DNA from: an uncultured Bacteroidota bacterium
Lineage (GTDB): Bacteria; Bacteroidota; Bacteroidia; Chitinophagales; Chitinophagaceae
Assembly: GCA_903905685.1 (NCBI GenBank)
Contig: CAIVHI010000501.1
Span: forward strand, 1 to 5,579
Length of the DNA stretch: 5,579 nt
Direction: 5' to 3'
The notes under the pieces are model-generated. The model made no database searches, was not told the origin of the DNA, and was given only the letters and a program-made list of their open reading frames with translations. A program made the translations under genes and the position numbers. Positions 1 to 5,579 of the stretch are shown piece after piece. The number at the start of each line of letters is the position of its first letter. Within the stretch, counting starts at the first letter, position 1.

Positions 1-506
1 GCCCCGCCGGCCCAGACTACTTGGGGAAACTTTGCGCAGATTGGGAGCACGAGGCGTTTAGCGCTAAAGAATGGGGAATAAAAACAGCAGTGGTACGCAC
101 ATCCAACGTATTGGGGCGCGGCGGGCTGCTGGCTACATTGACGCCATTGTTCAAACTGGGCTTGGGAGGATATTTTGGCAATGGAGCGCAATACATGCCT
201 TGGATTCACATTGACGACATTGTATCCGTCTATCGATTTTTATTGACAAATGAGCTTGAAGGAGCGTTCAATGCATGTGCCCCCGAGAGCTTGACCCAGA
301 AGCAACTCTTTAAAGCGATTGGCAAATCGGTTCACGCGCCGTTTGTGGTGAGCGTGCCGGCATGGGCAGCCCGCTTGATGCTTGGCGAGTTTTCGACGGC
401 ACTTTTGACCGGACAAAACACGGTGCCCATGCACTTGGAACATGCCGGCTACAAATTCCTATTCGAAAATGTTGAACCTGCATTGAAAAATCTGTACGGC
501 AAATAG
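1..506 (+). CDS. TIGR01777/SDR39U1-family epimerase-like protein, 3' part
   Basis: This is the C-terminal ~168 residues of an NAD(P)-binding extended-SDR protein of the TIGR01777 family (relatives: E. coli YfcH, eukaryotic SDR39U1). The frame is open from the window edge (first whole codon at base 3), so the N-terminal Rossmann fold with its GxxGxxG motif lies outside. Visible family hallmarks are PDYLGKLCADWE near the start, VVRTSNVLGRGG, the glycine-rich loop LGLGGYFGNGAQYMPWIHIDD, FNACAPE, and a C-terminal DUF1731-like segment (VPAWAARLMLGEF, then GYKFLFENVEPAL). A TTG at 21 lies inside this conserved stretch and is not a plausible start. The gene ends in tandem in-frame stops (TAG TAA, 504-509). 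The substrate and physiological role of the family are not established. scpA follows 72 nt downstream with its own promoter-like box, so a shared operon is not required. Family assignment is confident; function is not. Confidence 0.9.
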   Translation, partial: PAGPDYLGKLCADWEHEAFSAKEWGIKTAVVRTSNVLGRGGLLATLTPLFKLGLGGYFGNGAQYMPWIHIDDIVSVYRFLLTNELEGAFNACAPESLTQKQLFKAIGKSVHAPFVVSVPAWAARLMLGEFSTALLTGQNTVPMHLEHAGYKFLFENVEPALKNLYGK

Positions 507-548
507 TAACCGCAATGTTCGCGAGGCCAACCTTCCACGCCAATCCAT

Positions 549-556
549 TACTTTTG
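549..556 (+). promoter_or_regulatory. Bacteroidota -7 promoter box upstream of scpA
   Basis: TACTTTTG matches the Bacteroidota sigma-A -7 consensus TAnnTTTG at every fixed position. It lies 22 nt before the TTG proposed as the scpA start, which would leave a leader of roughly 15-20 nt. I find no convincing TTG -33 element at the usual spacing, so the call rests on the -7 match and its placement. Confidence 0.55.
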
Positions 557-578
557 TCGCCACTCACTATTACATGTA

Positions 579-1337
579 TTGAACACCTCCTACCAAATAA
601 AGCTACCTCGGTTTGAAGGGCCTTTCGATTTGTTGCTGTTCTTCATAGAACGCGATGAGTTGGACATTTACGATATTCCCATCAACAAGATTACTAGAGA
701 CTTTCTAGACTATGTCCATTCTTTGAAAGATTTGAACATCGAGTTGGCCAGTGAATTCATTTTGTTCGTTTCCACATTGATGCGGATTAAGGCCAAAATG
801 TTGTTGCCAAGACGCGCGATTGATGAAACCGGCAATGTGCTCGACCCACGCCAAGAGTTGGTAGACAAGATTATTGAATACAAGCGTTTCAAAGAAGCCG
901 CTACGGTCATGGCTCAAATGGAAGCCGAGCGTCTGTTGTTGTTGAAACGTGGAAACGCAACGGAAGAGTTGAACAAGATTACGGAAGAATTTTCGGAGGG
1001 CACTGAAATACAGACCGTTTCGGCTTACCGGCTTCTTAAAGTATACGAAAAAATAGTTAAGCGGTATGAAGAACGTATGAACAAGCCTCAACATGTGGTT
1101 GTCAAATACAACTATACGTTGGAAGGACAAAGGGCTTTTCTGGTTGACGAAATGCGGGACAAAAAAAGAGCCACATTCGAGTCCCTATTTTCGGTTTGTA
1201 CCGACCGTATTCATGCCATTTTTACATTTTTGGCGATGTTGGAGCTGATTCAGCAAAAAATGCTGACCATACTTATTGGAACCGGCCGCAACAATTTCAT
1301 CTTGGAATGGGTGGTGCAGGATGCAGCCGGTGCATAA
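579..1337 (+). CDS. scpA: Segregation and condensation protein A (ScpA kleisin)
   Basis: ScpA is the kleisin subunit of the bacterial SMC-ScpA-ScpB condensin, which acts on the nucleoid in chromosome compaction and segregation. Its N-terminal domain binds the SMC neck coiled coil, its middle binds ScpB, and its C-terminal winged helix binds the SMC head. The 252-residue product has normal length. The signature FEGPFDLLLFFIERDELDIYDIP occupies residues 12-34, followed by ASEFILFVSTLMRIKAKMLLPR. A charged linker includes DPRQELVDKIIEYKRFKEAA. The C-terminal winged-helix region (about 190-250) contains ATFESLFSV and FTFLAMLELIQQ. No in-frame ATG exists between the previous gene's stops and this signature, so TTG at 579 is the best start and gives MNTSYQIKLP. 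An ATG at 574 is out of frame and reaches TGA after two codons. No Shine-Dalgarno sequence is visible. scpB is not adjacent here; the next gene is convergent. Confidence 0.93.
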   Translation: MNTSYQIKLPRFEGPFDLLLFFIERDELDIYDIPINKITRDFLDYVHSLKDLNIELASEFILFVSTLMRIKAKMLLPRRAIDETGNVLDPRQELVDKIIEYKRFKEAATVMAQMEAERLLLLKRGNATEELNKITEEFSEGTEIQTVSAYRLLKVYEKIVKRYEERMNKPQHVVVKYNYTLEGQRAFLVDEMRDKKRATFESLFSVCTDRIHAIFTFLAMLELIQQKMLTILIGTGRNNFILEWVVQDAAGA

Positions 1338-1340
1338 CGA

Positions 1341-1381
1341 AAGCCGGTCCTTTTCGAACTGAAATCGACGAGGACCGGCTT
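1341..1381. terminator. Inverted repeat between convergent scpA and trxA
   Basis: A perfect 10-bp stem (AAGCCGGTCC at 1341-1350, GGACCGGCTT at 1372-1381) starts 3 nt after the scpA stop and lies 24 nt beyond the trxA stop on the other strand. Within the 21-nt loop, two copies of TCGA (1354-1357 and 1365-1368) could pair to extend the hairpin. Its place between two converging genes suggests a bidirectional terminator or a 3'-end-stabilising hairpin. Neither strand has a clean U-tract directly after the stem, so it is not a canonical intrinsic terminator. Confidence 0.5.
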
Positions 1382-1405
1382 CAAAAATGGATTGAAAATG
1401 CCTTA

Positions 1406-1723
1406 TTACAGCATTTTTTGAACTTTCTTTTCAAGCACATTGCGGGGAGCTGCGCCAATTTGCTTGTCTACAACCTGCCCGTCTTTGATAAACAGCACGC
1501 ATGGGATGCTAGTAACGCCATAATTTACCGATAACTCGGGATTCTCATCTACGTTTACTTTACCGATATTCACTTTGCCGTGATAATCTTCCGCAAGTTT
1601 GTCGATAGTTGGGCCGAGCGCCAAACATGGTCCGCACCAAGGTGCCCAAAAATCGACAACCGACGGTTTGTCGGCCTTTAATACTTCCGCCTCAAAATTG
1701 GAGTCGGTATAAACTGCTGCCAT
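1406..1723 (-). CDS. trxA: Thioredoxin
   Basis: This is a cytosolic thioredoxin, a thiol-disulfide oxidoreductase that reduces protein disulfides and is itself recycled by thioredoxin reductase. The 105-residue product has normal single-domain length and no signal peptide. VVDFWAPWCGPC holds the active-site cysteines C30 and C33, D24 is the buried acid typical of the fold, NVDENPELSVNYGV follows, and the cis-proline is P74 in TSIPCVLF. The residue after the cis-proline is Cys75, where thioredoxins commonly carry Thr. I chose ATG at 1723 (MAAVYTDSNF). The longer reading from TTG at 1747 would add MTFLKQIV, but it begins inside the -7 box at 1745-1752 and falls before the likely transcription start. 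An A-rich leader stands in for a Shine-Dalgarno site. The gene is convergent with scpA and divergent from the membrane-protein gene at 1932. Confidence 0.95.
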   Translation of the reverse strand: MAAVYTDSNFEAEVLKADKPSVVDFWAPWCGPCLALGPTIDKLAEDYHGKVNIGKVNVDENPELSVNYGVTSIPCVLFIKDGQVVDKQIGAAPRNVLEKKVQKML

Positions 1724-1744
1724 AACTATTTGTTTTAAGAAGGT

Positions 1745-1752
1745 CAAAGTTA
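1745..1752 (-). promoter_or_regulatory. Bacteroidota -7 promoter box upstream of trxA
   Basis: Read on the minus strand, 1752 to 1745 is TAACTTTG, a full match to TAnnTTTG. It lies 21 nt upstream of the trxA ATG at 1723. This supports the shorter trxA start. No clear TTG -33 element is seen at the expected distance. Confidence 0.6.
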
Positions 1753-1812
1753 TACCAATTCAGGGTGTTGCGCTATAGAATGCCTGTATGAGTACATAGA
1801 TTTTGACGTTGC

Positions 1813-1841
1813 CGTAACAGTTACGCCCGGGTGTAGTACAC
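1813..1841. promoter_or_regulatory. Cluster of adjacent dyads in divergent intergenic region
   Basis: Two perfect odd-centred palindromes lie side by side: CGTAACaGTTACG (1813-1825, centre 1819) and GTGTAgTACAC (1831-1841, centre 1836). The six bases around the junction, CCCGGG (1826-1831), are themselves palindromic. In RNA, an alternative imperfect pairing of 1820-1828 with 1829-1837 can be drawn. The cluster sits about 60 nt upstream of the trxA -7 box and about 75 nt upstream of the box before the gene at 1932. A paired operator for a dimeric regulator is possible; no known regulator site is recognised. Confidence 0.3.
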
Positions 1842-1916
1842 GCTCAGACTGAAGCCTCGACGACCTTTTTTCAACAATCATTATGGATGACGCGCTCGAA
1901 AAAGGGAAAGTATTTT

Positions 1917-1924
1917 TATATTTG
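1917..1924 (+). promoter_or_regulatory. Bacteroidota -7 promoter box before the GT-C/TPR pair
   Basis: TATATTTG matches TAnnTTTG exactly. Only 7 nt separate it from the ATG at 1932, so transcription from this box would give a very short leader or an almost leaderless mRNA. If translation instead starts at the in-frame ATG at 1965, the leader would be about 35 nt. No -33 TTG is visible at the usual spacing. Confidence 0.5.
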
Positions 1925-1931
1925 AATCCTG

Positions 1932-3875
1932 ATGAGTGGAAAGAAACGGGTGCCCGGTAGGCCGATGCCGGACAAACCCATAAATAGCGACGTAGCTGCA
2001 TTAACGTCGGTGCCCCGAAGTACATGGACCGACCCTTGGTTATGGATGTTGCTTGGCATTACGGCCATCATTTATTTTAAGGCTTTGGGGAACGGCTTCA
2101 CAGACTTGGACGACGATTATTACATCATCAAGAACCAACACCTAAGAGACTGGTCGATGGAAGGGCTAAAGACCATTTTCACGACGTTCTATTCATTCAA
2201 TTACCACCCACTAACCACGCTTTCCAATTTGGTGGAATTCCGCATGTTTGGCCTCAATCCACTGCCCTATCACCTTGGCAATGTGTTGTTGCACTTGTGC
2301 AATACCACTCTGGTCTTCCTCTTCATTCTAAAGCTCTGCAACAACCGTGTTACTCCGTGGATAGTTGCGGCATTGTTTGCGTTGCACCCCATGCATGTGG
2401 AATCTGTAGCTTGGGTGGCCGAGCGCAAGGACGTACTCTATGCTGCATTCTATTTAGCCGCGTTGGCAGCCTATGTTGATTATGTAAAGCTAAACCGAGG
2501 TGCGCGAGACTATTTCCTGACACTCGCATGGTTTGCTTGTTCGTTATTGTCTAAGTCTGCGGCAGTAACGCTGCCATTAGTAATGTTGGCTATAGACCAT
2601 TATCTTGGGCACCGGCTTACTTTGAAGTCCGTATTGGAAAAGCTGCCGTTCTTCGCCTTGTCGATCTTGTTCGGCATATTGGCCATTATGTCGCAACGGC
2701 AGGGAGGTGCCATATCCGACATCACGATTTCCTACGGACTAACCAACCGTATTTTTGTATTTTTTGGTGGCCTAGCCGCATATTTGGGTATGTTGGTGGT
2801 GCCCTACCCGCTTGCCGCCATACATTACTTTCCCAATGCTACCGGCGGGGTCTTGCCGCTGTTCTATTATTGCTCCATTCCCTTTGTTGGCGGCATAGCT
2901 TTCCTACTTACGAGAAAGGTGTTCAACAGAAAGGTGGTGATTTTCGGGGTTCTGTTTTTCCTCGCATCCATCTCCGTTATGTCGCAGCTGGTGGCCGTGG
3001 GGGCAGCTACGTTTGCCGAAAGGTATACCTACATTGCCTATGTTGGCCTATTCTTCATAGCTGCAACAACTATTCAGGCTGAAGCCGAAAAAAGGGGTTG
3101 GATTAAATACGTCGGGATAGCTATTTTGGCAATCTACGCAGGCATGACTTTTCAACGCATTGGAATATGGCAAGATACCGACACCCTTTTTACCGATGTG
3201 GTAGCCAAAAACGAGGGCAATACGCACAATTCTTACTTTTACTGGTACTGGGGTAATGCCAAAAAAGAAAGTGGTGATTATAGTGCGGCGGTCGACTATT
3301 TTGGGCGCGCCATATCCATAGATAGCGGCAATTATCGCGCCTTTGCATCGCGGGGCTCAATTATGGAGATGCAAAACAATTTGAACGCCGCTCTTGCCGA
3401 CTACTCCAGAGCGATAGCCCTAGACCCAACTTCAGCCAGATTTCGCAACTACCTGGGATGGGCCCTTTTCGAGAAAGGCGACTCCGCAGGCTGTATGCCG
3501 CAGTTGTGGTATGCCGCAAAGTTGGATAGCGGGTATTCGGAATTATTCAACAATTTGGGCTGGATTTGGTTTTCCCACAATAACCCCGACTCCGCCAAAT
3601 TCTATTATTCCAAAGCCATTAAGTGCGACCATACCGCCTTGAAGCCATACTTGAACAGGGCTGCGCTTTATGCAGCGGGTTCTAAATTTGCGGAGGCCAT
3701 CAACGACTATGACAGCATCATCCTTTACCACCCCAACGATAGCCTCACCTACTTTAACCGGGGGGTGGTGAAAATCAACCTCAATGATACGGGCGGCGCA
3801 TGCGACGATTGGAAAAAAGCCAACCAGCTGGGTTATACCAAGGCGATAGGGTTGATTAAGCTATTTTGCAAATAA
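1932..3875 (+). CDS. Multi-pass GT-C-like membrane protein with C-terminal TPRs (TMTC-like), copy 1
   Basis: The predicted 647-residue inner-membrane protein resembles GT-C glycosyltransferases fused to TPRs, the architecture of eukaryotic TMTC protein O-mannosyltransferases. A basic N-terminus (KKR at 4-6) precedes membrane segment 1 (about 36-52), then an acidic loop with DDD at 60-62, where GT-C enzymes carry their catalytic acid. Further conserved blocks are HPLTTL (92-97), HPMHVESVAWVAERKD (152-167), LLSKSAAVTLP (205-215) and AERYTYIAY (362-370). I count about 11-12 hydrophobic segments by eye up to residue ~410. Six 34-residue TPR-like units fill 434-637, ending in the capping-type ACDDWKKANQLG. 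By analogy it would transfer sugar from a lipid-linked donor to a periplasmic protein; donor, acceptor and activity are unproven. ATG 1932 is the longest start; ATG 1965 (MPDKPINSD) is an alternative. A paralogue follows after 24 nt. Confidence 0.85.
   Translation: MSGKKRVPGRPMPDKPINSDVAALTSVPRSTWTDPWLWMLLGITAIIYFKALGNGFTDLDDDYYIIKNQHLRDWSMEGLKTIFTTFYSFNYHPLTTLSNLVEFRMFGLNPLPYHLGNVLLHLCNTTLVFLFILKLCNNRVTPWIVAALFALHPMHVESVAWVAERKDVLYAAFYLAALAAYVDYVKLNRGARDYFLTLAWFACSLLSKSAAVTLPLVMLAIDHYLGHRLTLKSVLEKLPFFALSILFGILAIMSQRQGGAISDITISYGLTNRIFVFFGGLAAYLGMLVVPYPLAAIHYFPNATGGVLPLFYYCSIPFVGGIAFLLTRKVFNRKVVIFGVLFFLASISVMSQLVAVGAATFAERYTYIAYVGLFFIAATTIQAEAEKRGWIKYVGIAILAIYAGMTFQRIGIWQDTDTLFTDVVAKNEGNTHNSYFYWYWGNAKKESGDYSAAVDYFGRAISIDSGNYRAFASRGSIMEMQNNLNAALADYSRAIALDPTSARFRNYLGWALFEKGDSAGCMPQLWYAAKLDSGYSELFNNLGWIWFSHNNPDSAKFYYSKAIKCDHTALKPYLNRAALYAAGSKFAEAINDYDSIILYHPNDSLTYFNRGVVKINLNDTGGACDDWKKANQLGYTKAIGLIKLFCK
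3231..3842 (+). repeat. TPR array of copy 1 (six 34-residue units)
   Basis: Residues 434-637 divide into six consecutive 34-residue units beginning at 434, 468, 502, 536, 570 and 604. The TPR pattern (small residue at 8, A at 20, aromatic near 24, A at 27) is clear in units 1, 2 and 4, as in SAAVDYFGRAISID and NAALADYSRAIALDP. It is weaker in unit 3 (CMPQLWYAAKLD) and unit 5. Proline at position 32 is kept in only some units. These units are protein-level repeats, not DNA tandem repeats. Confidence 0.85.
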
Positions 3876-3899
3876 ACTAAGACGCTATAGCTCTAACAT

Positions 3900-5579
3900 A
3901 TGGCAAAACGACAACGACAAAATGTGGCGCCTACAATGACCAAGACATCGGCTACCCCCACAAAGGGTGCCGAGCAGCGTGAAATTGGCATTAATAAAGG
4001 GCTCCTGTATCTTTTGCTATTGGTCACAGCCACCGTTTATGCGCGAGCCGCATTAAACGGTTTGACCAATTTCGACGACGACTTCTATATCAACAACAAC
4101 CCCTACCTCCGCAACTTTAATTGGAAGGGGGTGGTTGCCATATTCAGCTCATTCTATACCGCCAACTACCACCCACTTACTACCCTTACTTACCTGTTAG
4201 AATTCCACTATTTTGAATTGAACCCACTACCATACCACCTGTTGAACATCGCATTGCATGTGTTGAATGTATGGCTGGTATTTCAAGTGATACTTCAATT
4301 ATGTGGCAAGCGGTTTGTCGCGCTATTCACTGCCGCATTATTTGCCTTACACCCCATGCATGTGGAGTCGGTAGCTTGGGTGTCCGAACGCAAAGATGTG
4401 CTTTATACGGCCTTTTACTTGACTTCATATTGGCTGTACCTGAAGTATTCCGGAGTCCATAAATCGATGGGGCTCTATTTCGCCACGCTATTGGCTTTTT
4501 GTTGTGCATTGTTGTCCAAGTCGGCCGCCGTGACACTTCCCGTTCTCTTGGTGGCAACCGATATATACAAAAATCGGCAATTCACGGCCAAGCCGATATT
4601 GGAGAAAGTTCCGTTTTTCGCGCTGGCCGTGATATTTGGCATAGTGAACATCTTGGCACAAAAAGCGGGAGGTTCCATCAACAACATGATAGGGTCTTTT
4701 GGCTGGATTAACCGCATTTGTCTTATATTTTATGGTCCTGTATACTACCTGTTCCAATTGTTCTTCCCGGCCTCATTGAGTGCCATACATTTTTTTCCGC
4801 CGCCTACAACGGGACTGATGCCGTGGCAGTATTACTTTGGAGCTCCTGGATTGGCTGTAGCCATTATGCTGGTTTTATGGAGGACAAAGTGGCGGCGAGA
4901 AGCCATATTCGGATTTTCATTTTACATGATAACCCTATCGGTCATGCTCCAAATTGTTTCGTTTGGATCGGCGGTCGTTGCGGAGCGGTACACCTATGTT
5001 CCTTATATTGGGTTATTTTTTACGCTTGGTACGGTACTTTCCCATCTTGCAGCCCCTGAAAACCGTAGGATACCCGTTTATACCGCCGGATTGGCAGCAC
5101 TTCTGGCTTTTTCGGCGCTCACCTACCAACGTATTGGTGTGTGGAAAGACGGGCTCACACTTTTTGATGACGTCGTGGAACAATATCCCAACGTTTATGT
5201 TGGGTACTGGCTTCGTGGCAACCTGCAAAGGGAGGCCGGCAACCTGAATTCGGCTTTGGACAACTACGCAAAGGCGATCAGCCTAAATCCGGCCGACGGG
5301 GACTCGTACTACAATCGGGGCAAGATATTCGATGAATTGGGCAACCCAAAGGCAGCCATTCCAGACTACAGCAAAGCAATTGCCCTAAATCCCAAACTAC
5401 CTGATGCCTACAACAACAGGGGCTGGGCGCGATTTGAAACGGGCGACACTGCGGGCGCCATTGTCGATTTCGATACAGCCATCAGCATCAAGCCCAACTA
5501 TGCCGAAGCTTTCAACAATCGCGGTTGGGTGCGCCAGCGAGGCGGCAACCCTGAGGCAGCCGTAGCAGACTATACGGCA
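3900..5579 (+). CDS. GT-C-like membrane protein with C-terminal TPRs (TMTC-like), copy 2, 3' truncated
   Basis: An uninterrupted frame of 560 codons runs from ATG at 3900 to the window edge without a stop. The product starts MAKRQRQNVAPTMTKTS and parallels copy 1 almost without gaps. Membrane segment 1 is at about 34-52, DDD at 59-61, HPLTTL at 91-96, HPMHVESVAWVSERKD at 151-166, LLSKSAAVTLP at 204-214 and AERYTYVPY at 361-369; each lies one residue earlier than in copy 1. TPRs begin at 433, with three complete units and a fourth cut by the edge. The role is inferred as for copy 1: a putative membrane glycosyltransferase acting on periplasmic proteins, unproven. The 24-nt gap after copy 1 (3876-3899) holds no TAnnTTTG box or terminator, suggesting co-transcription. 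No Shine-Dalgarno site is visible. Several shorter ORFs in other frames overlap it, but only this frame carries the conserved motifs. Confidence 0.88.
   Translation, partial: MAKRQRQNVAPTMTKTSATPTKGAEQREIGINKGLLYLLLLVTATVYARAALNGLTNFDDDFYINNNPYLRNFNWKGVVAIFSSFYTANYHPLTTLTYLLEFHYFELNPLPYHLLNIALHVLNVWLVFQVILQLCGKRFVALFTAALFALHPMHVESVAWVSERKDVLYTAFYLTSYWLYLKYSGVHKSMGLYFATLLAFCCALLSKSAAVTLPVLLVATDIYKNRQFTAKPILEKVPFFALAVIFGIVNILAQKAGGSINNMIGSFGWINRICLIFYGPVYYLFQLFFPASLSAIHFFPPPTTGLMPWQYYFGAPGLAVAIMLVLWRTKWRREAIFGFSFYMITLSVMLQIVSFGSAVVAERYTYVPYIGLFFTLGTVLSHLAAPENRRIPVYTAGLAALLAFSALTYQRIGVWKDGLTLFDDVVEQYPNVYVGYWLRGNLQREAGNLNSALDNYAKAISLNPADGDSYYNRGKIFDELGNPKAAIPDYSKAIALNPKLPDAYNNRGWARFETGDTAGAIVDFDTAISIKPNYAEAFNNRGWVRQRGGNPEAAVADYTA
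5196..5579 (+). repeat. TPR array of copy 2 (three complete units, fourth cut)
   Basis: Residues 433-466, 467-500 and 501-534 are complete 34-residue TPR units, and 535-560 is the start of a fourth. They are closer to consensus than those of copy 1: NRG at the small-residue position, AAIPDYSKAIALNP, and AGAIVDFDTAISIKP, with proline at position 32 in all three complete units. The array continues beyond the window. Confidence 0.88.

Noticed and set aside
705..1130. 141-codon minus-strand ORF opposite scpA
   Set aside because: It lies wholly within the conserved scpA frame, has no family resemblance and is explained as an antisense shadow.
1321..1335. Short dyad ATGCA-gccgg-TGCAT at the scpA 3' end
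   Set aside because: The five-base arms lie within coding sequence and are of a size expected by chance.
1196..1534. 112-codon plus-strand ORF across the scpA end, the hairpin and antisense trxA
   Set aside because: It overlaps two confidently identified genes in the wrong frame or strand and crosses the inverted repeat. No family motif is present.
1724..1747. N-terminal extension of thioredoxin from TTG at 1747 (MTFLKQIV...)
   Set aside because: The TTG lies inside the TAACTTTG promoter box, and the family normally begins near MAAVYTD. ATG at 1723 fits both family length and promoter position.
1866..1871. Run of six T as a possible intrinsic terminator tail
   Set aside because: No stable GC-rich hairpin lies directly before it; the nearest perfect dyad ends about 25 nt upstream.
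1883..1960. Plus-strand 25-codon ORF starting ATG GAT GAC, overlapping the -7 box and the start of the gene at 1932
   Set aside because: It has no promoter of its own or recognisable motif, spans the promoter-like box of the next gene, and ends inside that gene. Its length is expected by chance.
1750..2025. 91-codon minus-strand ORF across the divergent intergenic region
   Set aside because: It covers the promoter-like boxes of both flanking genes and antisense of the gene at 1932, and has no recognisable domain.
4271..5247. Series of out-of-frame ORFs on both strands in the 3' third of the window, which could suggest several small genes or a broken gene
   Set aside because: All lie inside the continuous 3900-5579 frame, which carries the conserved membrane-domain and TPR motifs. 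The others are shadows.

Overview
The window looks like chromosomal DNA from a member of the Bacteroidota. Three genes are preceded by boxes matching the Bacteroidota sigma-A -7 consensus TAnnTTTG, start codons lack Shine-Dalgarno sequences, and the ScpA N-terminus (YQIKLPRFEGPFDLLLFF...) is the form I associate with this phylum. A Chitinophagales/Sphingobacteriia-like lineage is possible, but I cannot fix it from this piece. I see no tRNA, rRNA, CRISPR array, insertion sequence or phage gene.

Layout: (1) 1-506, + strand, the C-terminal part of a TIGR01777/SDR39U1-type NAD(P)-dependent epimerase-like protein. (2) 579-1337, + strand, scpA, the kleisin of the SMC-ScpAB condensin, probably starting at TTG and with its own -7 box. 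(3) 1406-1723, - strand, a small thioredoxin (WCGPC) convergent with scpA; a perfect 10-bp inverted repeat lies between them. (4) 1724-1931, a divergent intergenic region with a -7 box at each end and a compact cluster of short dyads at 1813-1841. (5) 1932-3875 and 3900-5579 (open at the window end), + strand, two tandem paralogous membrane proteins. Each joins a multi-pass GT-C-like domain to C-terminal tetratricopeptide repeats. This is the architecture of eukaryotic TMTC protein O-mannosyltransferases and their poorly characterised bacterial relatives.

The first three genes are ordinary housekeeping genes without an evident shared pathway. The tandem pair is the most interesting part. The copies are collinear almost residue for residue through the membrane domain, keep the same acidic DDD loop and the same HPMHVES and AERYTY motifs, and are 24 nt apart with no -7 box between them, so they are probably co-transcribed. 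A role in glycosylating periplasmic or exported proteins is a family-based inference; donor, acceptor and activity cannot be read from the sequence. The second copy has no stop codon before the window ends, and its reading frame is easily missed because several shorter out-of-frame ORFs overlap it.
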